Assembly (NCBI RefSeq): GCF_000739775.1
Contig: NZ_BBJH01000015.1
Location: 147,640-211,639, forward strand
Length of the DNA: 64,000 nucleotides
Direction of reading: 5' to 3'
From: Paraburkholderia heleia NBRC 101817
Lineage (GTDB): Bacteria > Pseudomonadota > Gammaproteobacteria > Burkholderiales > Burkholderiaceae
The notes below the pieces were generated by a model. It was not told the DNA's origin. It saw nothing but the letters and a program-made list of their open reading frames with translations, and searched no databases. Within the stretch, counting starts at the first letter, position 1. Each line of letters begins with the position of its first letter. A program made the translations under genes and the position numbers. Shown here one piece after another: positions 54,582 to 64,000 of this stretch.

Positions 54582-55991
54582 TTATTTCTTCGCCTTGCTG
54601 CGACCTTCGGCAGCAGCTTCAATGGGCGCGGCGGCGTTGGGGTGACGACGCCTGCCGACGGCCGTCACGGCGAGCGCCGCGCTTGCGACGAATAGCACCG
54701 AACGCCAGGGATGGCGCTTCACATAGCGGTCGGCGGCGGCGACCGTGCGGCCCGCTTGGACCAGAGTGAGCGCGGCCGCGTAGGTGGCGCTGTCCTCCAC
54801 CCGCACAACCGAACGGCGGATCTGCAACCCCGATTTCAGCCTCCCGAACGCGCCGCCATGCGCGCTTGCGCGCCCAATCGCGCCGAGCGGAGTTTCCGAT
54901 AGTGTCGATCTGTCTGCCGCAACGGCTGCCGCCAGGGCCGCAGGCATTGCTGTGGCGGCTGCGCCGCCGTTTCCGATCGGCACGGCCGATGGCGCCAGGG
55001 CCGCGGCGGGACGTTCCGCACGCTTCATGTCGTGCCGCCCGACGATGGTGGAGGCGGCGAGCACCGAGGCCAGCTTGGCGCGGCTGCCGGGCGGCGTTTC
55101 CTCAAGGAAACCCCACGCGCCGCGCGGGTCGTGCATGCGCCCGCGCGCGGCCGAGAACTCCGCGCCGAGCAGGAGCACCGCCGCCGAAAAATAGAGCCAC
55201 ATGAGCAGCACGGCGAGCGAGCCGGCCGCGCCGAAGGCCGTTGCCATACCTGCGTGCGCAAGATAGAGCGCGAACAGCTTTTTGCCCGCCGAGAACAGCA
55301 CCGCCGCGACGATGCCGCCCACCATCGCGTCGCGCCAGCGCACATTGGCGTCGGGCAGGAAGCGCAGCAGGGCGCCGAACGCGACGGCCAGTACCACAAG
55401 CCCCACGCCAAGCTGCATCAGGTTGCCGATGATCACATAAGGAGAATTGCCCCAGAGCCACTGGCCGACGAACGTAATGGCCGTGTCGAGCACGAGCGAG
55501 ACGATCAGCAGGAACGCGACCCCGAGCACGAGGCTGAACGAAATGAGGCGCACGCGGACGAGCGCCATCACACTGGAGGGACGCTGCCCGTCTGGCGGCC
55601 AGACGATGTTCAGCGCGGAATTGAGCGAGGAGAAGGTTGCGGACGCGCCGATTACGAGCAGGGCGAGCGAGATGATCGCCGCGACGCCGCCCTTGCCGCC
55701 CGCCCGGTGCGCGTTTTGCACGATGGTGGTGATGCCCGCGGCCGCGTCGTCGCCGAGCACGTTGTGGACCTGGCGGAAGAGCTCGCCGCGCGCGGCATCG
55801 TCGCCGAAGAACCAGCCGGCCACGGCAATCACCATCACGAGGGTGGGCGCGAGCGAAAACGCCGAGTAGAACGCGATGCTCGCCGCGAGCGACGGGCAGC
55901 GATTGGCGATGAACTGGCGCAACGCGCCCACCACCCACGAAGCTTCCTTGCGCGCGGCGGACTGCAGTCGTTCGGTGGAAAGCGTTGACAT
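54582..55991 (-). CDS. YihY/BrkB-family integral membrane protein
   Basis: The 469-residue inner-membrane protein has six hydrophobic segments in the first 280 residues (RCPSLAASIAFYSAFSLAPT and AGSLAVLLMWLYFSAAVLLL are typical family regions). A long cytoplasmic C-terminal extension, about residues 290-469, is rich in Ala and ends in a basic tail (KAKK). The family was once called ribonuclease BN, an assignment later withdrawn; a transport role is suspected. The gene is divergent from the formate dehydrogenase operon. Confidence 0.9.
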   Translation of the reverse strand: MSTLSTERLQSAARKEASWVVGALRQFIANRCPSLAASIAFYSAFSLAPTLVMVIAVAGWFFGDDAARGELFRQVHNVLGDDAAAGITTIVQNAHRAGGKGGVAAIISLALLVIGASATFSSLNSALNIVWPPDGQRPSSVMALVRVRLISFSLVLGVAFLLIVSLVLDTAITFVGQWLWGNSPYVIIGNLMQLGVGLVVLAVAFGALLRFLPDANVRWRDAMVGGIVAAVLFSAGKKLFALYLAHAGMATAFGAAGSLAVLLMWLYFSAAVLLLGAEFSAARGRMHDPRGAWGFLEETPPGSRAKLASVLAASTIVGRHDMKRAERPAAALAPSAVPIGNGGAAATAMPAALAAAVAADRSTLSETPLGAIGRASAHGGAFGRLKSGLQIRRSVVRVEDSATYAAALTLVQAGRTVAAADRYVKRHPWRSVLFVASAALAVTAVGRRRHPNAAAPIEAAAEGRSKAKK

Positions 55992-56189
55992 GATGGCGTG
56001 CCCCGCGGGAGTGGTGCTTCAGTGGTTTGTTTTCGTCACACAGATGGCTCATTCGCCATTCAATATTAGCAAGCGTGGTTCCCGGGCGGCCTCGCGCTGC
56101 ACGCGCGTTGTGCTCGCGAACATTCAGCGCGATCCGTCTCCCAAAACGTCTTATACTGAAAAAACCCGCAACCAGGCCGAGGACGAATC

Positions 56190-59100
56190 ATGCTGCAGAT
56201 GTCCCGGCGTCAGTTCCTCAAGATCACGGCAACGTCGCTGGCGGGATCCAGCCTCGCGTTGATGGGTTTCGCGCCCGACAACGCACTTGCCGAGGTCCGA
56301 CAATACAAACTGGCGCGCACCACTGAAACCCGCAATACCTGCCCGTACTGCTCGGTTGGTTGCGGGATCCTCATGTACGGTCTCGGCGATGGCGCGAAGA
56401 ATGCGACGACGAGCATCATCCATATCGAGGGCGATCCCGATCATCCCGTCAATCGCGGCACGCTGTGCCCGAAGGGCGCGAGCCTGATCGACTTCATTCA
56501 TAGCGAGAGCCGCCTCAAGTACCCCGAGTACCGGGCGGCCGGCTCGAACGAGTGGAAACGCATGTCGTGGGATGAGGCGCTCGACCGTATCGCGAAGCTG
56601 ATGAAGGAAGATCGCGACGCGAACTTCGTCGAGAAAACCGCCGACGGCAAGACCGTGAACCGCTGGCTGACCACGGGCATGCTGGCTGCATCGGCTAGCA
56701 GCAACGAAGTCGGCTATCTCACGCACAAAGTGGCCCGCAGCATGGGCCTGCTCGCATTCGACAACCAGGCGCGTGTCTGACACGGCCCGACGGTGGCAGG
56801 TCTTGCCCCGACGTTTGGCCGTGGAGCGATGACGAACCATTGGGTCGACATTCGCAATGCGGACGTGATTCTGGTGATGGGCGGCAATGCAGCCGAGGCG
56901 CACCCATGCGGCTTCAAGTGGGTCACGGAGGCGAAGGCGCACCGTGGTGCACGGCTCATCGTGGTGGACCCGCGCTTCACGCGCACGGCATCGGTCGCGG
57001 ACTTCTACGCGCCGATCCGCACCGGCACGGACATCGCCTTCCTCGGCGCGGTGATCAACTATTTGCTCACCCACGACAAGATCCAGCACGAGTACGTGAA
57101 GAACTACACGGACTTCTCGTTCATCGTGCGCGAAGACTTCGCATTCAACGACGGCATTTTTTCGGGCTACGATCCGCAAAAGCATTCGTATCCGGACAAA
57201 TCGTCGTGGAACTACGAGCTTGGCGACGACGGCTTCGTGAAGACCGACGACACGTTGCAGAATCCGCGCTGCGTGTACCAGTTGCTCAAGCAGCATTACT
57301 CGCGCTACACGCCCGAGATGGTCGAGAAAGTATGCGGCACGCCGAAGGACAAATTCCTCAAGGTGTGCGAAATGCTTGCGAGCACGGCCGTGCCGGGCCG
57401 CGCGGCCACGATCCTGTATGCGCTCGGCTGGACCCATCACTCGATCGGTTCGCAGAATATCCGCACCGGCGCGATGGTGCAGCTCCTGCTCGGCAACATC
57501 GGCATTGCGGGCGGCGGCATGAACGCGCTGCGCGGCCACTCGAACATCCAGGGGCTGACCGACCTCGGGCTCATGTCGAACCTGCTCACGGGCTACATGA
57601 CGCTGCCGTTCGAGGCGGAGCAGGACTACGACGAATACATCAAGAAGCGCGCCTCGCAGCCCATGCGGCCGAACCAGCTCAGCTACTGGCAGCATTACGG
57701 CGCGTTCTTCGTGAGCTTCATGAAGTCGTGGTGGGGCGACGCGGCCACCAGGGACAACAACTGGGGCTATGACTGGCTGCCCAAGCTCGACAAGCCGTAC
57801 GACCTGCTGCAGACCATCGAGCTGATGAATCAGGGCAAGGTCAACGGCTATATCTGCCAGGGCTTCAACGTCATGGCGTCCTCCCCGAACAAGGCCAAGA
57901 CCGTCTCGGCGCTCAGCAAGCTCAAGTGGCTCGTGATCATGGACCCGCTCGCCATCGAGACTGCCGAGTTCTGGAAGAAGTATGGCGACTATAACGACGT
58001 CGATCCGACTTCGATTCAAACCGAAGTGTTCCGTTTGCCCACCACGTGCTTTGCGGAAGAAAACGGCTCGCTCGTGAGTTCGAGCCGTGTGCTGCAGTGG
58101 CACTGGAAGGGCGCGGAGCCGCCGGGCGAGGCAAAGAGCGACCTCGAGATCATGTCGGGCCTGTTCATGCGCATCCGCGCCGCGTACCAGAAGGACGGCG
58201 GCAAGCTGCCCGATCCGATCGTCAAGCTCGACTGGCCGTATTCGGATCCCGCGAGCCCCACGCCGGAAGAACTGGCGAGGGAGTACAACGGAAAGGCGCT
58301 CGCCGATCAAACCGATGCCAGGGATCCCGGCAAGGTGCTCGTGAAAAAGGGCGAGCAGCTTGCGGGCTTTGCGCAACTGAAGGACGATGGCACGACCGCG
58401 AGCGGCTGCTGGATCTTCTGCGGCGCGTGGACCCAGTCGGGCAACCAGATGGGCCGGCGCGACAACGACGACCCCACGGGCATCGGGCAGACGCTCAACT
58501 GGGCCTGGGCGTGGCCCGCGAACCGGCGCGTGCTGTACAACCGCGCCTCGTGCGACGTGGCGGGCAAGCCCTTCGATCCCACCCGCAAGCTGATTGCATG
58601 GAACGGCAGCGCATGGACGGGCGCGGACATACCCGACTACAAGGTCGATGAAGCGCCCGATCAGGGCATGGGGCCGTTCATCATGAACCCCGAGGGCGTG
58701 GCGCGTTTCTTCGCCCGCGACGGCATGAACGAAGGTCCGTTCCCTGAGCATTACGAACCGTTCGAGAATCCGCTCGGCTATAACCCGTTCCATCCGAACA
58801 ACCCGCTCGCCACGAGCAATCCGGCGGCGCGCGTGTTCCCCGACGACCGCAAGACGTTTGGAACCGCCCAGCAGTTTCCGCATGTGGCGACCACGTACCG
58901 GCTCACCGAGCACTTCCACTTCTGGACGAAACATGCCCGGCTGAACGCGATCATTCAGCCGCAGCAGTTCGTCGAGATTGGCGAGGCGCTCGCGAAGGAG
59001 GTGGGTGTGGTGGCGGGCGAGCGCGTGAAGGTGTCGAGCAATCGTGGCTACCTGGTGGCGGTGGCGGTGGTCACCAGGCGCATCAAGCCGCTGACCATCG

Positions 59101-59261
59101 AAGGCAAGACCGTGCATCAGGTTGGCGTTCCACTGCACTGGGGCTTCAAGGGACTCACGCACCTGGGCTATCTGACGAACACGCTCACGCCGCCCGTGGG
59201 CGACGGCAATTCGCAGACGCCCGAGTTCAAGTCGTTCCTCGTGAAAGTCGAAAAGGCATAG
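56190..59261 (+). CDS. fdnG: Selenocysteine-containing formate dehydrogenase, alpha subunit
   Basis: This is the catalytic subunit of a membrane-bound respiratory formate dehydrogenase; it oxidises formate to CO2 at a molybdopterin centre in the periplasm. The 1023-residue protein has a twin-arginine signal (SRRQFLK) and Cys51, 54, 58 and 93 for a [4Fe-4S] cluster. An in-frame TGA at codon 197 is read as selenocysteine within ARV-Sec-HGPTV, exactly where E. coli FdnG has Sec. A hairpin right after the codon supplies the recoding signal. After the Sec the sequence is a normal molybdopterin oxidoreductase (GRGAMTNHWVDI, MGGNAAEAHP). fdoG of E. coli is the alternative name. Confidence 0.97.
56778..56780 (+). 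other. In-frame UGA read as selenocysteine
   Basis: The codon is TGA, in frame with the ORF before (from 56190) and after (to 59261). The flanking residues ARV and HGPTVAGLAPTFGRGAMTN are those of selenoprotein formate dehydrogenases. Confidence 0.96.
56791..56810 (+). promoter_or_regulatory. Bacterial SECIS hairpin of fdnG
   Basis: Ten bases after the UGA, the pairs CGG/CCG and GGC/GCC form a stem with a single bulged U between them and an apical AGGUCUU loop. The bulged U and the GGUCU loop match the SelB-binding features of the E. coli fdhF and fdnG elements. The element lies inside the coding sequence, as bacterial SECIS elements do. Confidence 0.93.
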
Positions 59262-59273
59262 GGGGGCGACGAC

Positions 59274-60209
59274 ATGGCATGGCAATCACTTGACGTCAAA
59301 CGCCTCTCCGCGACCACCTCGGAACCGCCCGGCGTGCGCGAGCCGGTTACGGGCACGGTCGCGAAGCTCATCGACGTGTCTAAATGCATCGGCTGCAAGG
59401 CGTGTCAGACCGCGTGCATGGAGTGGAACGATCTGCGTGACGAAATCGGTGTCAACACGGGCGTCTACGACAATCCGCCCGATCTCACCGAGCACTCGTG
59501 GACCGTGATGCGCTTCACGGAATACGAGAACGAACAGGGCAACCTCGAATGGCTGATCCGCAAGGACGGCTGCATGCATTGCGAAGACCCGGGCTGTCTG
59601 AAGGCGTGTCCCGCGCCGGGCGCGATCGTGCAGTATACGAACGGCATCGTCGACTTCCACCAGGAAAACTGCATCGGCTGCGGCAATTGCATTACCGGCT
59701 GTCCGTTCAATATTCCTCGCATGTCGAGCGAGCGCCGCGTATACAAGTGCACGCTCTGCTCTGACCGCGTGGCCGTGGGGCAGGAACCCGCGTGCGTGAA
59801 GACCTGTCCGACCGGTGCGATCGTCTTCGGTACCAAGGAAGACATGAAGCAGCATGCGGCCGAGCGCATCGTGGACCTCAAGGAGCGCGGCTTCGAGAAC
59901 GCCGGGCTTTATGACCCGCCGGGCGTGAGCGGCACACACGTGATGTACGTGCTGCATCACGCGGACCGGCCGCAGCTCTATGCCGGACTGCCCCAGGATC
60001 CGCACATCAGTACGATGGTGCGGCTCTGGAAGGGCGTGGCCAAGCCGATTGGGCTCGCCATCATGGCGCTCACCGCACTGGCCGGCTTCTTCCATTACAC
60101 GCGGGTTGGCCCGAACGAAGTGACGGCTGAAGACGAAGCCGCGGCGCGCGATGAGGTGCGGCGCATGCGTGGCGAACCACCCGAGGAGCGCGGCGATGAA
60201 AGACGATGA
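59274..60209 (+). CDS. fdxH: Formate dehydrogenase, iron-sulfur (beta) subunit
   Basis: The beta subunit carries electrons from the catalytic subunit to the cytochrome b. The 311-residue protein has four ferredoxin-like Cys clusters: [42 protein letters not shown] and [21 protein letters not shown] (cut at normal variation). A transmembrane helix lies near residues 248-268 and anchors it in the membrane, followed by a charged tail. It starts 12 bp after fdnG and overlaps the gamma subunit gene by 14 bp. Confidence 0.96.
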   Translation: MAWQSLDVKRLSATTSEPPGVREPVTGTVAKLIDVSKCIGCKACQTACMEWNDLRDEIGVNTGVYDNPPDLTEHSWTVMRFTEYENEQGNLEWLIRKDGCMHCEDPGCLKACPAPGAIVQYTNGIVDFHQENCIGCGNCITGCPFNIPRMSSERRVYKCTLCSDRVAVGQEPACVKTCPTGAIVFGTKEDMKQHAAERIVDLKERGFENAGLYDPPGVSGTHVMYVLHHADRPQLYAGLPQDPHISTMVRLWKGVAKPIGLAIMALTALAGFFHYTRVGPNEVTAEDEAAARDEVRRMRGEPPEERGDERR

Positions 60210-60822
60210 ACCGCAATGGATCGAGCGCTACACGCCCAACGAGCGCAGCAACCACTGGATCACGGCAATCTGCTTCATCCTGCTCGCGCTATCGGGCCTC
60301 GCGATGTTTCATCCGGCCATGGCATTTTTGTACGCGGTGCTCGGCGGCGGCCAGTGGACGCGCATTCTCCACCCGTTCATCGGCGTGGTGATGTTCGTCT
60401 CGTTCCTGATCCTTGCGCTGCGCTTCTGGCATCACAACTATCTGGACAAAGACGACATCCAGTGGATGAAACAGATGGGCGACGTGCTCAACAACCGCGA
60501 AGACAGACTGCCCGAGATCGGCCGCTACAATGCGGGCCAGAAGCTGTTATTCTTTGTGATGGTGGTTTGCCTCGTGCTGTTGCTCTTGAGCGGCGTCGTG
60601 ATCTGGCGGCGATATTTTTCGATCTACTTTCCAATCGAAATTATCCGGCTCGCTTCGTTGGTGCATGCGATAGCGGCATTCGTGCTGATCTGCGGCATCA
60701 TCATTCATATTTATGCAGCCATATGGGTGAAGGGGTCGATTGGCGCGATGACGCGCGGTTACGTCACCTGGGGCTGGGCGAGAAAGCATCATCCGCGCTG
60801 GTTCCGCGAGAGCATCAAGTAA
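60196..60822 (+). CDS. fdnI: Formate dehydrogenase, cytochrome b (gamma) subunit
   Basis: This is the membrane cytochrome b556 subunit that passes electrons to quinone. The 208-residue protein has four hydrophobic segments and the haem-ligand His residues expected in the family: [10 protein letters not shown] preceded by NHW, then HPFIGVV, and a late [22 protein letters not shown] 60196 is chosen because GAGCGGCG lies before it and the family starts here; the open frame extends back to 60151. A hairpin terminator follows 60 bp later. Confidence 0.94.
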   Translation: MKDDEPQWIERYTPNERSNHWITAICFILLALSGLAMFHPAMAFLYAVLGGGQWTRILHPFIGVVMFVSFLILALRFWHHNYLDKDDIQWMKQMGDVLNNREDRLPEIGRYNAGQKLLFFVMVVCLVLLLLSGVVIWRRYFSIYFPIEIIRLASLVHAIAAFVLICGIIIHIYAAIWVKGSIGAMTRGYVTWGWARKHHPRWFRESIK

Positions 60823-60882
60823 CGCACAGGCTGCGCGCCGCCTGCCGCGCCGTGTGGCCAGGGCAGTGGCGGCGCGAGCGGC

Positions 60883-60918
60883 AAACCGCCGGCGCCCGCG
60901 AGGGCACGGCGGTTTTTT
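60883..60918 (+). terminator. Terminator between fdnI and fdhE
   Basis: A 9-bp stem (AAACCGCCG / CGGCGGTTT) is followed by T residues (six in a row counting the stem). It lies 60 bases past fdnI and 33 bases before the fdhE start, so the maturation gene would be expressed by read-through or from its own promoter. Confidence 0.75.
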
Positions 60919-60950
60919 CCTTTGTGAAGCCGTTCTGGAGCAGACCCGTC

Positions 60951-61883
60951 GTGACGCAACGCATTCTCGACCCGCAGCAAATCGAATCGCTCGATCCTTC
61001 GGCCATTCCGCGCATTCGTCTGCCCGAGCGCGTCGCCTTTTTCAGCACGCGCGCTGTGCGCCTGCGGCATCTCGCGGATCACAATCCCATTGGCGGCTAC
61101 GTGCGGCTCATGGCGGCGCTCGTCGATGCGCAGCAGGAAGCGCTCGAACATTGCAGCGCGTCCATGCCTTCGCGCGAAGCCATTGCGAACGCGCAGCATC
61201 ACGCCATGCCGATACTGCCCGCGCTATCAGGCGAGCGTGATCCGCAATGGCGCGCCGTGCTGTTGCGCCTCGCCGATCGGGTCGAGGCGGCAGGAACGGT
61301 CGCGCCTGCGCTCGCCAAAGTGTTGGGCGAGTTGCGCGCCATGACCGAAGGGCAGCTGGAAGCCCAGGCCGATGCGCTCCTCGCACAGCGCTACACAGAA
61401 GTCGCGCCCGCCATCGCGCCGTTCATCATGGCCGCGCTGCAGGTGGTGTGGACCGACCTCGCGAGCCGTGTCGACGTGCGCGACGTGCCCTATGTCGACG
61501 CACCGGGCATATGCCCCGTGTGCGGGTCGCCGCCCGTCGCCAGCATCGTGCGCATTGGCGGCGTGTATCAGGGCTATCGGTTTGCACAATGCGGCCTGTG
61601 CGGTACCGAGGCGCACGTGGTGCGCGTGAAGTGCACGAACTGCAGTTCGACCAAGGGCATTGCGTATCACGGCATCGAAGGAGGCAATGCCGCACTCAAG
61701 GCCGAATCGTGCGACGAATGCCATACGTACCGCAAGATCGGCTATCAGGAGAAGGAACTCGATTTCGAGCCGCTGGCCGACGACCTCGCGAGCCTCACGC
61801 TCGATCTGCTGATGAGCGATGCGGGCTACCGTCGCGCAAGCCCGAATCCGTTGCTCTGGCCCGAAGTGCCTGGCGACCAGTAA
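60951..61883 (+). CDS. fdhE: Formate dehydrogenase accessory protein FdhE
   Basis: FdhE is a cytoplasmic rubredoxin-like protein needed to mature or redox-adjust respiratory formate dehydrogenases. The 310-residue protein has the four CxxC motifs of the family in its C-terminal half: CPVCGSPP, CGLCGTEA, CTNCSSTKG and CDECHTY. GTG 60951 is preferred because GGAG lies ten bases before it; another in-frame GTG is at 60924. It stands between the structural genes and selA/selB, the usual order in many proteobacteria. Confidence 0.93.
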   Translation: MTQRILDPQQIESLDPSAIPRIRLPERVAFFSTRAVRLRHLADHNPIGGYVRLMAALVDAQQEALEHCSASMPSREAIANAQHHAMPILPALSGERDPQWRAVLLRLADRVEAAGTVAPALAKVLGELRAMTEGQLEAQADALLAQRYTEVAPAIAPFIMAALQVVWTDLASRVDVRDVPYVDAPGICPVCGSPPVASIVRIGGVYQGYRFAQCGLCGTEAHVVRVKCTNCSSTKGIAYHGIEGGNAALKAESCDECHTYRKIGYQEKELDFEPLADDLASLTLDLLMSDAGYRRASPNPLLWPEVPGDQ

Positions 61884-61898
61884 GGAGCCGCGCACGCC

Positions 61899-63365
61899 AT
61901 GAGTGAGACCGTGGGTCAAGCAGCGGGGCGCGACGCGCACGCCCTTCATGCGCTGCTCGCGAAAATGCCGGCGGTCGAGCGTGTGATTGCCTCGGAGCAA
62001 GCGCAGCCGCTGATAGCGCAGTACGGACGCACCCAGGTGCTCGGCGCGATACGCGCCACGCAGGACGGCTGGCGCCGCGACGTGCTAACTGGCGCGCTTG
62101 CGCATGAAAAGAAGGATGCCGAGCCATTTTCTATCGAGCACGTGATCGCCGCGACCACGCAACGGTTGTCCGAGCGTGCGCAGAACCGCCTGCGTCCGGT
62201 CTTCAATCTCACCGGGACCGTGCTGCATACGAATCTCGGCCGCGCGCTGCTGCCCGACGAAGCCGTCAAAGCCGTGGCGCAGGCGCTCACGCAACCCGCA
62301 AATCTCGAATTCGATCTCGCGAGCGGCAAGCGCGGGGACCGCGACGACCTGATCGACTCGCTGATCTGCGAACTGACGGGTGCCGAAGCCGCGACCGTCG
62401 TGAATAACAACGCGGCCGCCGTGCTGTTGCTGTTGAGCGCACTCGCCAATCGCAAGGAGGTCGTCGTTTCGCGCGGCGAGCTGGTCGAGATCGGCGGCGC
62501 GTTTCGCATTCCCGACATCATGAGCCGGGCGGGCGCACGCTTGCGCGAGATCGGCACGACGAACCGGACGCATCTCAAGGACTACGAAGCCGCGATCAAC
62601 GCGCGCACCGCGCTCCTGATGAAAGTGCACTGCAGCAACTACGCGATCAGCGGCTTTACAAAGACTGTCGAACTCGATGAACTCGCGCCGCTGGCGCGTC
62701 AGCACGGTCTGCCCGTAGCGGTCGATCTGGGCAGCGGGACGCTCGTCGATCTCGCGCAGTGGGGCTTGCCGGCCGAGCCCACGGTGCGTGCGACCGTGGA
62801 AGCGGGCGCGGACCTCGTGACCTTCAGCGGCGACAAGCTGCTCGGCGGCCCGCAGGCGGGACTGATCGTCGGGCGCAAGGCATTCATCGCGAAGATCAAG
62901 AAGCACCCGCTCAAACGCGCGTTGCGAGTCGGCAAGCTCACGCTTGCTGCGCTCGAGCCGGTGTTGCGGCTCTATCAGGCGCCCGAATTCTTGCGGGAGC
63001 GGCTCACTACGCTGCGCCTTCTCACACGGCCGGCCTTGCAGATGCAGGAGGCTGCCGAGCGCGCGCTGCCCGCGTTCCAGCGCGCCATAGGCGAAGCGTA
63101 TGCTGCGAGCGTCGAGCCGATGTTCAGCCAGATCGGCAGCGGCGCGCTGCCCGTGGACGTGTTGCCGAGCAGCGGGCTGGTCGTGCGCCATACGGGCAAG
63201 GGCGGCAGCGGCCGCGCGCTGCTCAAGCTCGAACGGGCCTTGCGCGAACTGCCGCGGCCCGTGATCGGCCGCATTGCCGACGACGCGCTGCGTCTGGACC
63301 TGCGCTGCCTCGAACCCGCGGACGAGGCGGCGTTCGCGGCGCAACTCGCGGAGCTGCGTCTGTGA
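61899..63365 (+). CDS. selA: L-seryl-tRNA(Sec) selenium transferase
   Basis: SelA is a pyridoxal-phosphate enzyme that converts seryl-tRNA(Sec) to selenocysteyl-tRNA(Sec) with selenophosphate. The 488-residue protein is slightly longer than E. coli SelA. It has the conserved core [33 protein letters not shown] and the PLP lysine at about residue 313 in [14 protein letters not shown]. It starts 13 bp after fdhE and its stop overlaps the start of selB. It provides the Sec needed by fdnG in the same cluster. Confidence 0.97.
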   Translation: MSETVGQAAGRDAHALHALLAKMPAVERVIASEQAQPLIAQYGRTQVLGAIRATQDGWRRDVLTGALAHEKKDAEPFSIEHVIAATTQRLSERAQNRLRPVFNLTGTVLHTNLGRALLPDEAVKAVAQALTQPANLEFDLASGKRGDRDDLIDSLICELTGAEAATVVNNNAAAVLLLLSALANRKEVVVSRGELVEIGGAFRIPDIMSRAGARLREIGTTNRTHLKDYEAAINARTALLMKVHCSNYAISGFTKTVELDELAPLARQHGLPVAVDLGSGTLVDLAQWGLPAEPTVRATVEAGADLVTFSGDKLLGGPQAGLIVGRKAFIAKIKKHPLKRALRVGKLTLAALEPVLRLYQAPEFLRERLTTLRLLTRPALQMQEAAERALPAFQRAIGEAYAASVEPMFSQIGSGALPVDVLPSSGLVVRHTGKGGSGRALLKLERALRELPRPVIGRIADDALRLDLRCLEPADEAAFAAQLAELRL

Positions 63366-64000
63366 TCGTCGGCACGGCGGGGCACATCGACCACGGCAAG
63401 ACCACGCTGGTCCGCGCGTTGACCGGCGTGGACACCGACCGCCTGAAAGAAGAGAAGGCGCGCGGCATTTCGATCGAACTGGGTTACGCGTACCTGCCGC
63501 TCGCCAACGGCGACGTACTTGGCTTCATTGACGTGCCCGGCCACGAAAAGCTCGTCCATACGATGGCGGCGGGTGCGTGCGGCATCGACTTCGCATTGCT
63601 CGTGATTGCTGCCGACGACGGCGTGATGCCGCAAACGCGCGAGCATCTTGCCATTCTCCAACTGCTGGGCGTGCAGCAAGGCGCCATCGCCTTGACCAAG
63701 TGCGATCGCGTGGAGGCGGCGCGGCTTGCCGCCGTGCGCGCCGAAATCGCTGCCTGGCTTGTCAACACGGTGCTTGCGGATGCACCTGTATTCGAGACCC
63801 ATGCCACGCAGCCGCATGACGAAGGCGTGGCGCGCCTCGGCGCGTGGTTGCGCGAGCGCGCGAGTACATGGCGGGCGCGAAGAGACGACGGACTCTTTCG
63901 GCTGGCAGTGGATCGCGTATTTACGCTGACGGGCCAGGGGACGGTGGTGACGGGCACCGTATTCGCCGGGCGCGTACAGGCGGGCGACGCGCTCGTGCTC
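63362..64000 (+). CDS. selB: Selenocysteine-specific elongation factor SelB (partial, cut by window end)
   Basis: SelB is the GTPase that carries selenocysteyl-tRNA(Sec) to UGA codons next to a SECIS element. The 213 codons visible contain the full GTPase domain: [13 protein letters not shown] (P-loop), [12 protein letters not shown] and TKCDRVEA. The beginning of the next barrel domain ([19 protein letters not shown]) follows. GTG 63362 overlaps the selA stop by 4 bp. The C-terminal winged-helix SECIS-binding region lies beyond the window. Confidence 0.97.
   Translation, partial: MIVGTAGHIDHGKTTLVRALTGVDTDRLKEEKARGISIELGYAYLPLANGDVLGFIDVPGHEKLVHTMAAGACGIDFALLVIAADDGVMPQTREHLAILQLLGVQQGAIALTKCDRVEAARLAAVRAEIAAWLVNTVLADAPVFETHATQPHDEGVARLGAWLRERASTWRARRDDGLFRLAVDRVFTLTGQGTVVTGTVFAGRVQAGDALVL

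Noticed and set aside
54582..55991. Ribonuclease BN
   Set aside because: The YihY/BrkB family was once given this name, but these are membrane proteins and true ribonuclease BN is a different protein.
56190..56780. A truncated 196-residue formate dehydrogenase pseudogene followed by a separate 822-residue gene
   Set aside because: The TGA is at the conserved Sec position and a SECIS hairpin follows, so the two parts are one selenoprotein.
56151..59285. 1044-residue ORF on the minus strand
   Set aside because: It is antisense to fdnG, has no family motif and is a product of high-GC codon bias.

Overview
The window looks like a chromosomal segment of a high-GC betaproteobacterium of the Burkholderia/Paraburkholderia/Caballeronia type. 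The support is a very high GC third-position bias, a Gram-negative trimeric porin, an HU protein with an H1-like Lys/Ala tail, DUF4148 and DUF4136 proteins, and the mix of cobalamin, pobA and formate dehydrogenase genes. I recognise no phage, insertion sequence, tRNA, rRNA or CRISPR array. The genus is inferred from gene content only.

Layout. (1) 0-11.5 kb: a chemoreceptor, a secreted alpha/beta-hydrolase-like protein, an SH3b/proline-rich exported protein, a small unknown protein, a three-gene signalling operon (OmpR-type regulator, LysM/FecR protein, CHASE2 histidine kinase), a lipoprotein and a VOC protein. (2) 11.5-32 kb: a large adenosylcobalamin locus. cobE-cobO-cobB-bluB runs leftward and cobW-cobN-chlI/chlD runs rightward behind a cobalamin riboswitch. 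A PilZ protein and a diguanylate cyclase are inserted next. cobG-cobH-cobI-(cbiG-cobJ) then runs leftward behind a second cobalamin riboswitch, divergent from cobL-cobK-cobM. (3) 32-55 kb: ordinary accessory metabolism. This includes a MarR/YCII/GST cluster, a monocarboxylate-type symporter, MarC, a class II amidotransferase, a hybrid kinase, a glycosyltransferase, a HAD phosphatase, trehalase, pobA, a malate/lactate-type dehydrogenase with a DASS transporter, a DJ-1/PfpI protein, a MocR regulator beside an AhpD-like gene, HU, a LysR regulator, a porin and a YihY protein. (4) 56-64 kb: a respiratory selenoprotein formate dehydrogenase (fdnG-fdxH-fdnI), then fdhE, selA and the start of selB, cut by the window edge.

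Two recoding events stand out. The formate dehydrogenase alpha gene has an in-frame UGA at codon 197, followed by a bSECIS-type hairpin, and the Sec insertion genes lie in the same cluster. The ATPase subunit of the cobaltochelatase ends at a run of seven A, a 7-nt spacer and a strong hairpin. A -1 slip there would fuse it to the von Willebrand A domain, so one gene could give both the small and the medium chelatase subunits that work with CobN.

The corrin genes are mainly of the aerobic type (CobG, CobN). A CbiG domain is nevertheless fused to CobJ, and no C1-methyltransferase (CobF or CbiD) is in the window. Coordinates, motifs and hairpins were read by eye. Family assignments rest on recognised motifs and have not been checked by database search.
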